From positions 310,001 to 374,000 of the forward strand of contig CP073749.1 in assembly GCA_024398055.1 (NCBI GenBank): DNA of 64,000 bases. Direction: 5' to 3'. This document shows, in pieces, positions 9,325 through 18,394 of this stretch. The notes beneath the pieces were generated by a model. That model saw only the letters and a program-made list of their open reading frames with translations. It did not search any database and had not been told where the DNA came from. How positions within the stretch are numbered: the first letter of the stretch is position 1; each line of letters opens with the position of its first letter. The DNA is from a bacterium SCSIO 12741 (lineage in GTDB: Bacteria; Bacteroidota; Bacteroidia; Flavobacteriales_G; Salibacteraceae). The translations under genes were made by a program, and so were the position numbers.

Positions 9325-11427
9325 CTAGCGGATAATGAGTTTTTCAGTTTGCTGGTGCCCGTTTTGGGTAACCTTACACAGGTAATAACCAGCAGGGAAC
9401 TCACTGATATCAATTTGGGTGCGGTGACCCTCAAATGAATCCTGGAACACCACTTGACCTTCGAGGTTCATGACTACCACCTGGGCCGGTCCATCATAGC
9501 TACCATTGAGGCTAATAATCAACCGATCGTCTGCGGGATTAGGAAACAGTGAGAATTGGTCAGTCTCTTGCTTCTGAGCCAATTCTTCACTGTTAAGAGC
9601 CCCATCATAACTCATTTTCATTTCAGAGATAAACGATCCTCCAAAGGTTTGTGACGGGGTCCACTCCTGCTGATCACGTTCGCTTAGGCTTTTGGACCAC
9701 TGAAGTTCTTGTTCATGCAATACTTTCATCTGAGCAATTTCATCGTTGTTAAGAGAGATGAAACCACCATTTTTCTGCGCATTACGAATCGCAATTCCAT
9801 ACACTTCCATGTGGTTTTCGTAGAGTTCTTTGTCCATTTCTTCCAGCGTGCATTTGCTTGGGATAGCGCGTAGAATGTCGGCAGCCTTATTCCAATTTCC
9901 CTCGTACATGGCTAAATCAACCTGACGAAATTGATCGGTTGGGTGAGCACCATTGGCTCTTGATAGCACATACTCTTCGTAGGTGCGGGTATCTTCGTTT
10001 AAGTCATCCAATCCATCGATCATGGTGGTAGCTCCTCCGCCTCCGCCAGTACCCAAATCTGGGATATCGGGAGTGGGGCAGTATCCAACCATTACAGCTG
10101 GTGGGAGACCAATTCCATACACAGTCGTTGGAGGAGCTGCTCCGGAAACGCCTGAGGCCACAGCATAATCGTAAACGATAGAGCCTCCTGGGGTAGTCAC
10201 ATAGATGTCATACAGAAAAGCATTGTTGAACTTGTTGAACAAGTCCACTAAACCCAGGGTGTTGGTTCCATATTGATCTGGGTCCATGGCCGCAATGCCC
10301 AACACCGTTTGCTGTGCATAGATGTGGTAATTGTTGTTGGAAAATGTGTTGCATGAAAACTTAAGTCTTGGATTTTCGGCCAAGGCATGAATTCCTCTTA
10401 CCCAATGTTGAAAGTCATTTTTGCTCACCATTTCTGCGGTGTTACCCGTATGAGCGATGATCAATCCGGTGGAACCATCTGAAATGTTTCCTTCAAATCG
10501 GTTGTTGGTTACCGTATAGCCATGGGAATGATCCAATTTAACTCCATAGCCCTGGGGGTCAACGATTTCGTTGTAGTGAATCTGAATGTCTTCACAATGG
10601 TTTAAGTCAAAGGCATAGAACTTATTCTGAACGCAAAGCGAATGGGTGATGCTACTTTTGGATACCGTGTGCCAACGAACGCCACCACGGGTACGGAAGG
10701 ATGATGGATCATTAACGGTACCGGTGACGCGCAAACCAGAACAGCGATAAGCGCTAAAAGCATAGATACCATTTACAGCTGCTCCTACTTCTAAGAAAGA
10801 AGAAGATTCCACCCTCACCGTATTCACAAATTGGGCTTCAATATGCATGTCTGAAGCATCCAAATCGGTAACGAAACCACAATGCTCGAAACGACTCTCA
10901 TTGTTGCGGATAGGTCCTGCTGGGTTTACCAATCTAACGCCTAATACATTATTCATAAAATCGGTTTTGAGCGCTACAATTTTTTGTGCTCGGGCTACCG
11001 TAGAAGATTGCATATCCACTCCAATGACCGCTTGCTGAATAGTCGATTGACTGGCCAAAACGGCAGTAGGAACCGGACCGGTTAAATTGGTATTACCATC
11101 CACTTTAATCCCCTTCCACAAGGCCGTCGACGAAGCCGATTTGAGGTTGGCATAAAAGAGCTTAAGCTGTCCTCCTTCCTTTACATGGATGCAAGCACCA
11201 GGCTGAAAAGGAAGAGTAGTAGACATAATGGTTAGAGTAGCACCAGGATTAACGATCACCCCATAGGTAAGAGCTAAAGGTGGTACACTACCAGCCGTCC
11301 AGGTTTGAGCACCATATACATTTACAGCGCCAATGCCCGGAGTGCACTGGGCAGATATTTCGTTCCAGGATCCTCCTGAAAGCAATAGAATTCCCGAGAG
11401 CAGGAATACATGAATTAGGTTTTTCAT
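9325..11427 (-). CDS. T9SS-secreted protein with parallel beta-helix repeats
   Basis: The 700-residue product has a signal peptide (HVFLLSGILLLSGGSW, cleavage near SAQ). Roughly residues 60-400 consist of short repeated strands with stacked Asn and hydrophobic positions (IQIHYNEIVDPQGYGVKLDH, YTVTNNRFEGNI), typical of right-handed parallel beta-helices (NosD/pectate-lyase-like). A Gly-rich linker (GTGGGGGATT) and a helical region follow. The last ~75 residues (FSLFPNPADDRLIISLNG, later FPAGYYLCKV and EKLIIR) are a type A T9SS sorting domain. It is therefore exported across both membranes and probably surface-bound. Such helices often bind or cleave polysaccharide, but no catalytic residues were recognised. 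Confidence 0.8.
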   Translation of the reverse strand: MKNLIHVFLLSGILLLSGGSWNEISAQCTPGIGAVNVYGAQTWTAGSVPPLALTYGVIVNPGATLTIMSTTLPFQPGACIHVKEGGQLKLFYANLKSASSTALWKGIKVDGNTNLTGPVPTAVLASQSTIQQAVIGVDMQSSTVARAQKIVALKTDFMNNVLGVRLVNPAGPIRNNESRFEHCGFVTDLDASDMHIEAQFVNTVRVESSSFLEVGAAVNGIYAFSAYRCSGLRVTGTVNDPSSFRTRGGVRWHTVSKSSITHSLCVQNKFYAFDLNHCEDIQIHYNEIVDPQGYGVKLDHSHGYTVTNNRFEGNISDGSTGLIIAHTGNTAEMVSKNDFQHWVRGIHALAENPRLKFSCNTFSNNNYHIYAQQTVLGIAAMDPDQYGTNTLGLVDLFNKFNNAFLYDIYVTTPGGSIVYDYAVASGVSGAAPPTTVYGIGLPPAVMVGYCPTPDIPDLGTGGGGGATTMIDGLDDLNEDTRTYEEYVLSRANGAHPTDQFRQVDLAMYEGNWNKAADILRAIPSKCTLEEMDKELYENHMEVYGIAIRNAQKNGGFISLNNDEIAQMKVLHEQELQWSKSLSERDQQEWTPSQTFGGSFISEMKMSYDGALNSEELAQKQETDQFSLFPNPADDRLIISLNGSYDGPAQVVVMNLEGQVVFQDSFEGHRTQIDISEFPAGYYLCKVTQNGHQQTEKLIIR

Positions 11428-11829
11428 AAAATAGCGTTAAGGGTTTCAAGAAGATCGACTCGGCGAAGAAGACCCTCCTTCTGATTTATTGAATTTATTC
11501 CGGGATCAAACATTCCCAAAAAGCATGGAATCGAGTTCACCCGTTCGCGTGAATTCCGGGGTTCACGCAGCAAAATCACCTATTTAGGTGAAGGACCCAA
11601 CCTCCCTTGTTTAGGCCGGTTCACCCTCCATGAACGAGGGAAGCAAACACCCGTGTTGAGGAGTCGCCGCCAAAACACAAAAAGGGAAATCGCCTACCCT
11701 TTGTGGAATTCAAAATCAGGGTCACGGAATATTAATTAGGTTCGTAATCTGGGATTCATGGGGTCGGATTTCCATTCGTTCACCGCGCTTAATCGAATTG
11801 TAAAACTCAAATTGCCTAAAGAGTACTTT
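11428..11829. other. Divergent intergenic region, about 400 bp
   Basis: This region lies between the divergently transcribed beta-helix gene and the TPR-LuxR gene. It holds a near-palindrome around 11535-11570 (GTTCACCCGTTCGCGTGAA then GGGGTTCACGC) and a short hairpin CACCTATTTAGGTG at 11578. These could be operators or transcription-start features for the two genes. No coding sequence or clear promoter was recognised. Confidence 0.4.
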
Positions 11830-13689
11830 ATGCCTTTTGTCGCCAAAAAGTGGATTAAAAAACTGTTCTTTTTTCTGGTATTCTCCTGCCTCCTTCTTCC
11901 GGATGGTGGAGCTCAATCTACGGAGTCGCTGGACCGAGATTTCACTGAATTTGCCAAAACCCTTCGCCAATCATCAGTGGTAAAGAAAAATCAAATTCTA
12001 AGGCTTCACCTAGAACTGCAACAAAAGCTCGAAGACGCTACCTATGGGAAAGATATTACTCCCGAGGAAGCCAACGACTTTCAAGTGAGAGGCTACGAGT
12101 TACTTGGCCGGTGGTACCTCGACCAATCCAAATTGCCTCTGGCAGTGGAGCAATATCGGGCCGCTCTTCAAGTGATGCGCACACCAGCTTCTCAAAAAGA
12201 AGCTGAATGCCTGCATGGCCTATTTTCTGCCTATCACCAGATGGGCTTGAGGGATTCGCTCCCCCACCTTGTCGGTCGGGTTGAGGACCATTTGGGTGCT
12301 ACTCCTTCAGATCGGGCCCAGGCCATTGACCGCATTACCCTGGGTTCTTACTTCGTTGTAAATGGAGAGGTAGACAGCGCCTTATTTCAGTTTCAACAGG
12401 CCTGGAATTCACTGGAAACCGACGAATTGACTTTTTGGAAAGCCTATTGTGCTCGCATGTTGGCCATACGTTATGAAAAAATAGGTAATGTAGAAGAGTC
12501 TATTCAATTCTACGATCGTTCATTAGAGCTGTATCGGGAATCCGGTGATATGATTAACGAAACCAAAACCCTGCTGGAAATTGGAGGACTCTATACCCAC
12601 CAAAAAAGAAACGACATTGCCCTCAAGTATTTTGGGGAAGCCGAAGAGAGGAATAAACAATTACAAAACGTAGAAATACAAGCCAAAATCTACCATCGTA
12701 AGGCTTTTCTGTATTCCCATGAAAAGAACCATCAGGAGAGTCTGCTATACCACCAAAAGTCACTGCAGCTCATCCAAAAACATCAGATGGGACCCTGGGT
12801 AGCCTCGATGACCTATTCCAACATTGCGGGTCAGTTTACTCATTTAAATCAGCTGGATTCAGCCATGTTTTATTTCGAACAAGCCTTAACGGCCGGAGAT
12901 CGAACGGGTTATCCCACTTTTTATGCCATGACCCTACACCTCAAGGGAAGGTTGCACCGAAGGCTAAAGGAATACCCACTGGCTGTGCAAAACATGGAAG
13001 ATGCCTTGAACATTTACCGGGATCTGCAGTACCTCCAGCACATGGAAAATGTGAGCCGGGAATTGTCTGACCTCTTGCACGAGATGGGAGACGCCGATCG
13101 GGCTTTTGAAATGCTCAAATTCTCCAATCAACTGAAGGACAGCTTATCTGAAAGTGAGATCGAAAAGGTATTGGTTGAAAAAGGCAAGCAGGAGGAGTTA
13201 GAAATATCTGAAAAGAAGATTCAGGAATTGGGTCAAATGAAATGGATGGAACGCTATGTCTTTTTGATTCTGGCTCTGGTCTTAATCAGCGCTGTGGCTT
13301 TGGCCTATTGGCGAATGAAAAGCCTGAAAGAAAAAAGAAAAAAAGAGGCTGCCGCAGCCGAGGCCGAAATTCATGCCTATCAGGAGAAATTGGATGATTT
13401 GCAACACCAGGTTAATGAGATGCTTACTCAATCTAAAAAAGCGGATAGCCCTTCCCTAAATCTGGACCACTTGAATCGCTACCTAAAAACGCCTTTAACC
13501 TCCCGGGAACGCGATGTACTAACCCAATTAGCATTGGGAAAAAGTAACGTTGAAATTGCCCAAGAACTTTTCGTTTCCACCAATACGGTAGGTACCCATT
13601 TAAAGAATATCTATTCGAAACTGGAAGTAAACAATCGGGTACAGGCCGTAAAAGTGGCCACCGGTATTTCCGAAGTTGGTGCCGCGTAA
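11830..13689 (+). CDS. TPR-repeat membrane-anchored LuxR-type transcription regulator
   Basis: ATG 11830 places the signal/anchor sequence (KKLFFFLVFSCLLLP) at the N-terminus; a start at 11758 would add 24 residues ahead of it. The protein has about seven TPR units (for example ARMLAIRYEKIGNVEESIQF). A transmembrane helix (YVFLILALVLISAVALAYW, about residue 480) is followed by a coiled coil (KEKRKKEAAAAEAEIHAYQ). At the C-terminus is a LuxR/GerE helix-turn-helix (LTSRERDVLTQLALGKSNVE). This one-component layout, with an external TPR sensor and internal DNA-binding domain, is common in Bacteroidota. It is divergent from the T9SS beta-helix gene, a possible but unproven target. Confidence 0.85.
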   Translation: MPFVAKKWIKKLFFFLVFSCLLLPDGGAQSTESLDRDFTEFAKTLRQSSVVKKNQILRLHLELQQKLEDATYGKDITPEEANDFQVRGYELLGRWYLDQSKLPLAVEQYRAALQVMRTPASQKEAECLHGLFSAYHQMGLRDSLPHLVGRVEDHLGATPSDRAQAIDRITLGSYFVVNGEVDSALFQFQQAWNSLETDELTFWKAYCARMLAIRYEKIGNVEESIQFYDRSLELYRESGDMINETKTLLEIGGLYTHQKRNDIALKYFGEAEERNKQLQNVEIQAKIYHRKAFLYSHEKNHQESLLYHQKSLQLIQKHQMGPWVASMTYSNIAGQFTHLNQLDSAMFYFEQALTAGDRTGYPTFYAMTLHLKGRLHRRLKEYPLAVQNMEDALNIYRDLQYLQHMENVSRELSDLLHEMGDADRAFEMLKFSNQLKDSLSESEIEKVLVEKGKQEELEISEKKIQELGQMKWMERYVFLILALVLISAVALAYWRMKSLKEKRKKEAAAAEAEIHAYQEKLDDLQHQVNEMLTQSKKADSPSLNLDHLNRYLKTPLTSRERDVLTQLALGKSNVEIAQELFVSTNTVGTHLKNIYSKLEVNNRVQAVKVATGISEVGAA

Positions 13690-13984
13690 AGAATCGTCCA
13701 AAAACGGATTTACCCCAGTCCTTATCTGCTTAGTGCTTGGATGAAAACAGCTTCTCAACGCCAACACCGCGCTCCAATAATCGGTATGGGTTACTAAGTA
13801 AAACCTAACCGTCGGAACTTATTTCTGGATCATTGAATTTACCGACGTCCACGGGAAACGTGAGATGCTGAAAGGACATTTGAGTTTGCTATAAACCATA
13901 TCGCTGCATCTTTCCCCTCCAGATTATTGGTTCCCATGGGAAAACAAGTTTAACTTTCCATCGTCAAATTCGCTTTACTCCAAA
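13690..13984. other. Non-coding gap
   Basis: I see no gene, clear terminator hairpin or repeat here. It presumably carries the promoter of the following acetyltransferase-regulator operon. Confidence 0.4.
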
Positions 13985-14812
13985 ATGACTGTAAAGAATC
14001 TTTCCTCCTCCTCTATCGACAATATTCTCGACTGCTTTTTGGAGGCGTTTGAAAACTACTTTGTTTCACTGCCCACCGACAAAGCGTTTTATAAACAACG
14101 ATGGAAAGCTGCCGGAGTCAATTTCGATTGCTCCTACGGCATGTTTGATGGTGAAAAACTGGTTGGATTTATCATCCACGCCATAGATCGAAGGAATGGG
14201 AAACTAACCGCCTTTAATACGGGTACCGGAGTCATTCCGGCTTACCGGGGCCAAAGAATTGTCGCTTCCATTTATACGCATGCCCTAAAAGACTTGGCGC
14301 AACAGGGTATTGAGCATAGCGTGTTGGAGGTCATTACTAAAAACGAAATCGCCATTAAACTCTATGAGGCTATAGGGTTCAAAAAGTGCAAAGAGTTTCA
14401 GTGTTTCCAGGGTACAATTGACCTGGATTATCCCATCGAACCGGAGCTAAAGGAAGTCCCCTTGTCAGAAGTTAAATGGGACCATCTCCCCCATCAGGAA
14501 TTCTATTCCTGGGACAATCAAAAAGAATCGATTGTAAAAGGGAACTACCGCTTTTTCGAAGTAATTCATAAGGGTAAAGTAGAGTCCTTTTTTATCATCA
14601 ACCCCGCACTTCATTACCTGTCCCAATTGGACTTGTTGTCCACAGACCACGAAGCCTGGAATAGACTCTTTAAGGGAATTCAGCATTTTTCTGATACGAT
14701 GAAGGTAAACAATGTGGACACCAGGCTAACAGACAAAAAAGCGGCACTTCTCGCCATTGGATTAACCAACACCGTTGACCAGTACGAGATGGAAATGGAA
14801 ATAAAACTATGA
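13985..14812 (+). CDS. GNAT family N-acetyltransferase
   Basis: The 275-residue product has a GNAT fold in its N-terminal half. The acetyl-CoA pyrophosphate-binding loop is visible as VIPAYRGQRIVASIYTHAL (about residues 82-100), followed by VLEVITKNEIAIKLYEAIGF, the usual beta5/alpha4 segment. The C-terminal ~130 residues have no recognised family and may be a second, degenerate GNAT-like lobe. The stop overlaps the start of the AraC-type gene by 4 bp (ATGA), so the two are translationally coupled. The substrate is unknown. Confidence 0.8.
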   Translation: MTVKNLSSSSIDNILDCFLEAFENYFVSLPTDKAFYKQRWKAAGVNFDCSYGMFDGEKLVGFIIHAIDRRNGKLTAFNTGTGVIPAYRGQRIVASIYTHALKDLAQQGIEHSVLEVITKNEIAIKLYEAIGFKKCKEFQCFQGTIDLDYPIEPELKEVPLSEVKWDHLPHQEFYSWDNQKESIVKGNYRFFEVIHKGKVESFFIINPALHYLSQLDLLSTDHEAWNRLFKGIQHFSDTMKVNNVDTRLTDKKAALLAIGLTNTVDQYEMEMEIKL

Positions 14813-15672
14813 CCACAGACCTCATCGAAATAGACGGCTTTATTGTCCTGATCGATACCACCGACGCACTCGAGGCGGAGATAACCCGGTGTCAGCTCGA
14901 AGATGATGTGATTGGAATCACCTTTTATGGTTCTGGTTCCGTCGAAATGGAAGTTACCTATGGATCATCGACGCAGTTGTTAAGCAGTAAAAAAGGAAAG
15001 GCTTTTTCCTTCTTTGGCGCTCAGGGTGTGCAGTTCGCACATCGCATTTTTCAAGCCGAACCCTTGCGAAACATCAGTATTTTTTCGACGATCGAAAACA
15101 TCCAAAAACTGCCCGTTCATGAGAAGGAGTTGTATGCCTCCCAGTTAGCGGGTTTGTTATCCTCCTCCCAGGATTTCGCAGTGGGGCCACAGATTTTAAT
15201 GACCCCGGAAATGCAGACAGCCATTACCAAAATTTTCGAAACCCAGTTTCGAGATACCACGCGGTTATTGTTCCTAAAAAGTCAGGTAATTGAGTTGTTA
15301 TCTCATTACTTCGCTCAAGCTACCTCACCTCAGTCCGAAACTGAAATCATTGCTGATGACGAACGTAAAAAAGTTATTCAGGCAGAAGAAATAATGGTTC
15401 AAAACCTGGATCAACCTCCTACCCTAAATGAACTCTCCAAATTGATCGGAATGAACAGCGGCAAGCTGCAAAAGAACTTCAAGCAGATCTTTGGTGTACC
15501 CGTTTTCAAGTACCTTCAAAATCAACGCTTACAGAAAGCGCATCAACTACTGAGTCAAAAGGAGATGTCTGTACAGGAAGTGGCTTGGTTTGTTGGCTAC
15601 GAAAGCCTGAGTTCTTTCTCCAACGTCTTTTTCAAAAAATACGGCTTTCGTCCCAGCGAGCTTTCTAAGTAG
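14809..15672 (+). CDS. AraC family transcriptional regulator
   Basis: The 287-residue product has an N-terminal cupin-like sensing region (IGITFYGSGSVEMEVTYGSS) and a C-terminal double helix-turn-helix of the AraC/XylS type. The latter runs from PPTLNELSKLIGMNSGKLQK to VQEVAWFVGYESLSSFSNVF and ends KKYGFRPSE, the family signature. It is coupled by a 4-bp overlap to the acetyltransferase upstream and followed 93 bp later by a DUF4345 membrane protein. Local regulation of this three-gene module is a reasonable inference. Confidence 0.88.
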   Translation: MTTDLIEIDGFIVLIDTTDALEAEITRCQLEDDVIGITFYGSGSVEMEVTYGSSTQLLSSKKGKAFSFFGAQGVQFAHRIFQAEPLRNISIFSTIENIQKLPVHEKELYASQLAGLLSSSQDFAVGPQILMTPEMQTAITKIFETQFRDTTRLLFLKSQVIELLSHYFAQATSPQSETEIIADDERKKVIQAEEIMVQNLDQPPTLNELSKLIGMNSGKLQKNFKQIFGVPVFKYLQNQRLQKAHQLLSQKEMSVQEVAWFVGYESLSSFSNVFFKKYGFRPSELSK

Positions 15673-15765
15673 ATTTTTGGAACAAATCAAAGATCGTTTC
15701 AAACAAGTAGTTCCCCTCCCATCCCATCACATTTGTAGCTGAATATTTATTAAATCTTTATACAA

Positions 15766-16167
15766 ATGAAAACTTCAGTTATCGTAAAAGTATTCCTCAT
15801 TTTGACCGCCATTGTGGGACTCTATGTCGGAATCAACCTGGTCTTTTTTCCCATTGCATTGCAAGCTCAAAACAACATCATTCTGGAGGGTAACATCAGT
15901 TTGCTCAGTGAAACCCGGGCACCTGGCACCGCCATTCTATCAGCCAGCATTCTTATCTTGATCGGCGCATTCCGAGCCAGTTGGCATTACTTAGCCCTAC
16001 TAATTACCGCTCTATTTTTTATGTCTTACGGATTGGGACGGGTGTTCAGCTATTTCGTCGATGGTCGACCAGCTGATGGTCTATTCTATGCCATGTTTTT
16101 GGAATTGGTTTTTGGGATAGGAGCTTTGATTTTGATGCGTAGAGTTTCAAGTCAACTACCTGCATAG
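15766..16167 (+). CDS. DUF4345-type small membrane protein
   Basis: The 133-residue product has four hydrophobic segments (VFLILTAIVGLYVGINLVFF, ILSASILILIGAF, ALLITALFFMSYGLG, FLELVFGIGALILM). The conserved RAPGTAILSASILILIGA and GRVFSYFVDGRPADG positions match my recollection of the DUF4345 family. Members are inner-membrane proteins of unknown function. Its place behind the AraC-type regulator suggests it belongs to that regulon. Confidence 0.7.
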   Translation: MKTSVIVKVFLILTAIVGLYVGINLVFFPIALQAQNNIILEGNISLLSETRAPGTAILSASILILIGAFRASWHYLALLITALFFMSYGLGRVFSYFVDGRPADGLFYAMFLELVFGIGALILMRRVSSQLPA

Positions 16168-16297
16168 CTTCGACACTTGCAGAACTCCGGAAGAATCAAT
16201 TTGTTCTATTAATTATTTCCTCTGAGCTCATTTTGTGTATTTTGGGTGAATAGCCAAATTCCTGATTTAATAGAGCATTACAACAATAACACAACGG

Positions 16298-16738
16298 ATG
16301 ATAAAACCGTATAGAGCAGAAGATCATAAGAAGTTGATCGCGGTTTTCAAACTCAACGTTCCCAAGTACTTTGACGAAAAGGAAACCCATGATTTCGAGC
16401 AATATTTGGCTCAAAATGGAGACACCTATTTTACGTATTGGCAAGAGCAAGAAATTGTAGGTGGTACAGGTTATTATGTAAATGAATCAGAGAAAAGCGG
16501 AAGCATTACCTGGATATTCTTTGCTCCCGAGCATACCAGAAAAGGACTTGGTCGCGCGGCAGTAAAACATTGCCTTAGCCTATTAGCCAAAGACGAACGG
16601 GTGAAAAAACACAGAGTAACTACCTCTCAATTGGCCCATAAGTTTTTCGAGCAATTTGGGTTTAAAACGATTCGAATGGAAAAGGACTATTGGGGAATTG
16701 GGTTAGATCTTTACGAGATGGAAATGTTTAAACCATGA
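16298..16738 (+). CDS. GNAT family N-acetyltransferase
   Basis: The 146-residue product is a single GNAT domain. ITWIFFAPEHTRKGLGRAAV contains the strand and R-x-G-L-G-R acetyl-CoA-binding loop (about residues 68-88), and TTSQLAHKFFEQFGFKTI is the C-terminal alpha4/beta6 signature. Its stop overlaps the next start by 4 bp, coupling it to the Crp/Fnr-type regulator. Substrate unknown. Confidence 0.85.
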   Translation: MIKPYRAEDHKKLIAVFKLNVPKYFDEKETHDFEQYLAQNGDTYFTYWQEQEIVGGTGYYVNESEKSGSITWIFFAPEHTRKGLGRAAVKHCLSLLAKDERVKKHRVTTSQLAHKFFEQFGFKTIRMEKDYWGIGLDLYEMEMFKP

Positions 16739-17319
16739 AAAATCAGATTCTAAAATACCTCTCCAAATACACGGAGATCAACGAAGAATTGGAGACTGCG
16801 ATTTCAGAATGCACATTTATTAAGAGTTTTGAAAAAGGAAGTACTTTACTCAAAGAAGGATCTTATTCAAACGAATGCTATTTCATACTGAAGGGCTGCA
16901 TCCGGAGTTACTACCTTAAGGATGGCGAAGAAATAACGACGGAATTTTATACCGAAGAACAATCTGTTGTGCCTTCAAATTTTGGAAAATCTACCCCGTC
17001 CAATTGCTATTTAGAATGCATAGAAGATACCCTGGTAAGTATTGGAAATCCTGAATTAGAACAGGAGTCATTCAAAAAGTACCCGGCCTTGGAGTCCCTT
17101 TCAAGAGTTATTGCGGAGACCATCATTATAGGCCAGCGTGAGTCATTTTCTCGGTACAAAACATCCACACCTGAAGATCGTTATTTGGATCTATTGAAAA
17201 ACAGACCAGACCTCATCCAAAGAGTACCTCAACATCAAATCGCCAGTTACCTGGGAATAAAACCCGAATCCCTGAGTCGCATTAGAAAAAGGATAGTGAG
17301 TAAAAGAGTGATTACTTAA
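16735..17319 (+). CDS. Crp/Fnr family transcriptional regulator
   Basis: The 194-residue product has a cyclic-nucleotide-binding-like beta roll (SFEKGSTLLKEGSYSNECYF, ILKGCIRSYYLKDGEEIT). The C-terminal winged helix-turn-helix is marked by VPQHQIASYLGIKPESLSRI near residue 165. There is no Fnr-type cysteine cluster, and the residues that bind cAMP are not clearly conserved. This short form is common in Bacteroidota. It is translationally coupled to the preceding acetyltransferase. Confidence 0.88.
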   Translation: MKNQILKYLSKYTEINEELETAISECTFIKSFEKGSTLLKEGSYSNECYFILKGCIRSYYLKDGEEITTEFYTEEQSVVPSNFGKSTPSNCYLECIEDTLVSIGNPELEQESFKKYPALESLSRVIAETIIIGQRESFSRYKTSTPEDRYLDLLKNRPDLIQRVPQHQIASYLGIKPESLSRIRKRIVSKRVIT

Positions 17320-17363
17320 CCAGAGTCAATGGATTAGGAAAAATGGGCCTCTACTTTTGGCCC

Positions 17364-18044
17364 ATGAGCTACAACGATAGACAAATTGCAAGAGTTGCGG
17401 GAGGATTGATCATCCTGGGAATAATATCTGGTCTCCTGAGTATAGTTCCCTCTGTAGAAAAGGCTAATTTCCTCGAAGAAGTGTACCCTAACCGGAATCA
17501 GGTTTACACGGGTGCCTTGTTTCAATTCTTTTTAGTACCGATCTATGTTGGGTTCTCTCTTCTTCTCCACTCCGTTCTGAGGCATTATGATAAGACCCTT
17601 TCGGCCGGGTTTGTTGGGTTTCGATTCATGGCGGCCGCATTTCAACTTATTGGAGTCATTTTGCTTCCTCTTTTTGTGCTTTTGAGCCAAGAATATTTAG
17701 AATCCGACACCATGAATCCTGCCCTTTGCGTGAGCCTCGGAAAATTCCTAAGATTATCCCGGGATTTGACCAATCACCTAGGAGTGATACTGGCAACCGG
17801 GTTGGGGAACCTCCTATTATACTGGCTATTGTACAAGGAGAAATTAGTTCCCAAATGGCTATCTCTCTGGGGCTTTTTAGGAAATGGAATGATATTATTG
17901 GCCAGTATCCTTATCCTATTCCAATCCATTGAAGTTGTTTCCACTGAGTATGGACTCCTGTCAGCTCCGCTTGTTATTCAGGAAATAGTATTGGCCATTT
18001 GGTTGTTGACCAGGGGGATCCAGGTAAAAGGCTTTAGAGAATAG
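17364..18044 (+). CDS. DUF4386 family membrane protein
   Basis: The product begins MSYNDRQIARVAGGLIILGI, the typical N-terminus of DUF4386 proteins. An ATG at 17343 would add seven residues. It has about six transmembrane helices (for example LFQFFLVPIYVGFSLLLHSV, FMAAAFQLIGVILLPLFVLL, WLSLWGFLGNGMILLASILI). The family is an inner-membrane protein of unknown function. It follows the GNAT and Crp/Fnr pair, mirroring the DUF4345 gene behind the GNAT and AraC pair. Confidence 0.8.
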   Translation: MSYNDRQIARVAGGLIILGIISGLLSIVPSVEKANFLEEVYPNRNQVYTGALFQFFLVPIYVGFSLLLHSVLRHYDKTLSAGFVGFRFMAAAFQLIGVILLPLFVLLSQEYLESDTMNPALCVSLGKFLRLSRDLTNHLGVILATGLGNLLLYWLLYKEKLVPKWLSLWGFLGNGMILLASILILFQSIEVVSTEYGLLSAPLVIQEIVLAIWLLTRGIQVKGFRE

Positions 18045-18190
18045 CCCTTACTAAGTATGATCTTCTACTTCGATTGAACCAATCTCGCCAATACTAAGAA
18101 ATCGATCAATCCAACAAGCAAAGAAATTCCAGGATATACGGAGGTGTAGTTTTGTATCTAATCTCGACCGTTGCAGAAGATATTCAGTAA

Positions 18191-18289
18191 AATCATTGGT
18201 CCTTTGAGTTAGCTCTTATTGTGTATCCCAAGAGGGATAGTTTAAACTCTTTTGCTGAGGAACTAAAAGAACTATTTACCTCGTTTTAA
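18191..18289 (+). pseudogene. Possible C-terminal remnant of a lost gene (LysR-type?)
   Basis: Within the 350-bp gap 18045-18394, a 32-codon frame bounded by stops reads protein-like sequence ending ELALIVYPKRDSLNSFAEEL and then KELFTSF. It resembles the C-terminal tail of LysR-type regulators, but it is too short to be sure and has no start codon. The rest of the gap shows a weak match to the array repeat (CGACCGTTGCAGAAGA) and nothing else. Confidence 0.3.
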
Positions 18290-18394
18290 GATAGATAGAA
18301 TTAAAATCAGGTAGAAATACGTGTAGCTACTTTTAAATTAAGTTGCACCTTAAGGGTACAAAAATTATAGGCCTTTATCCTTAAACTACATGCT

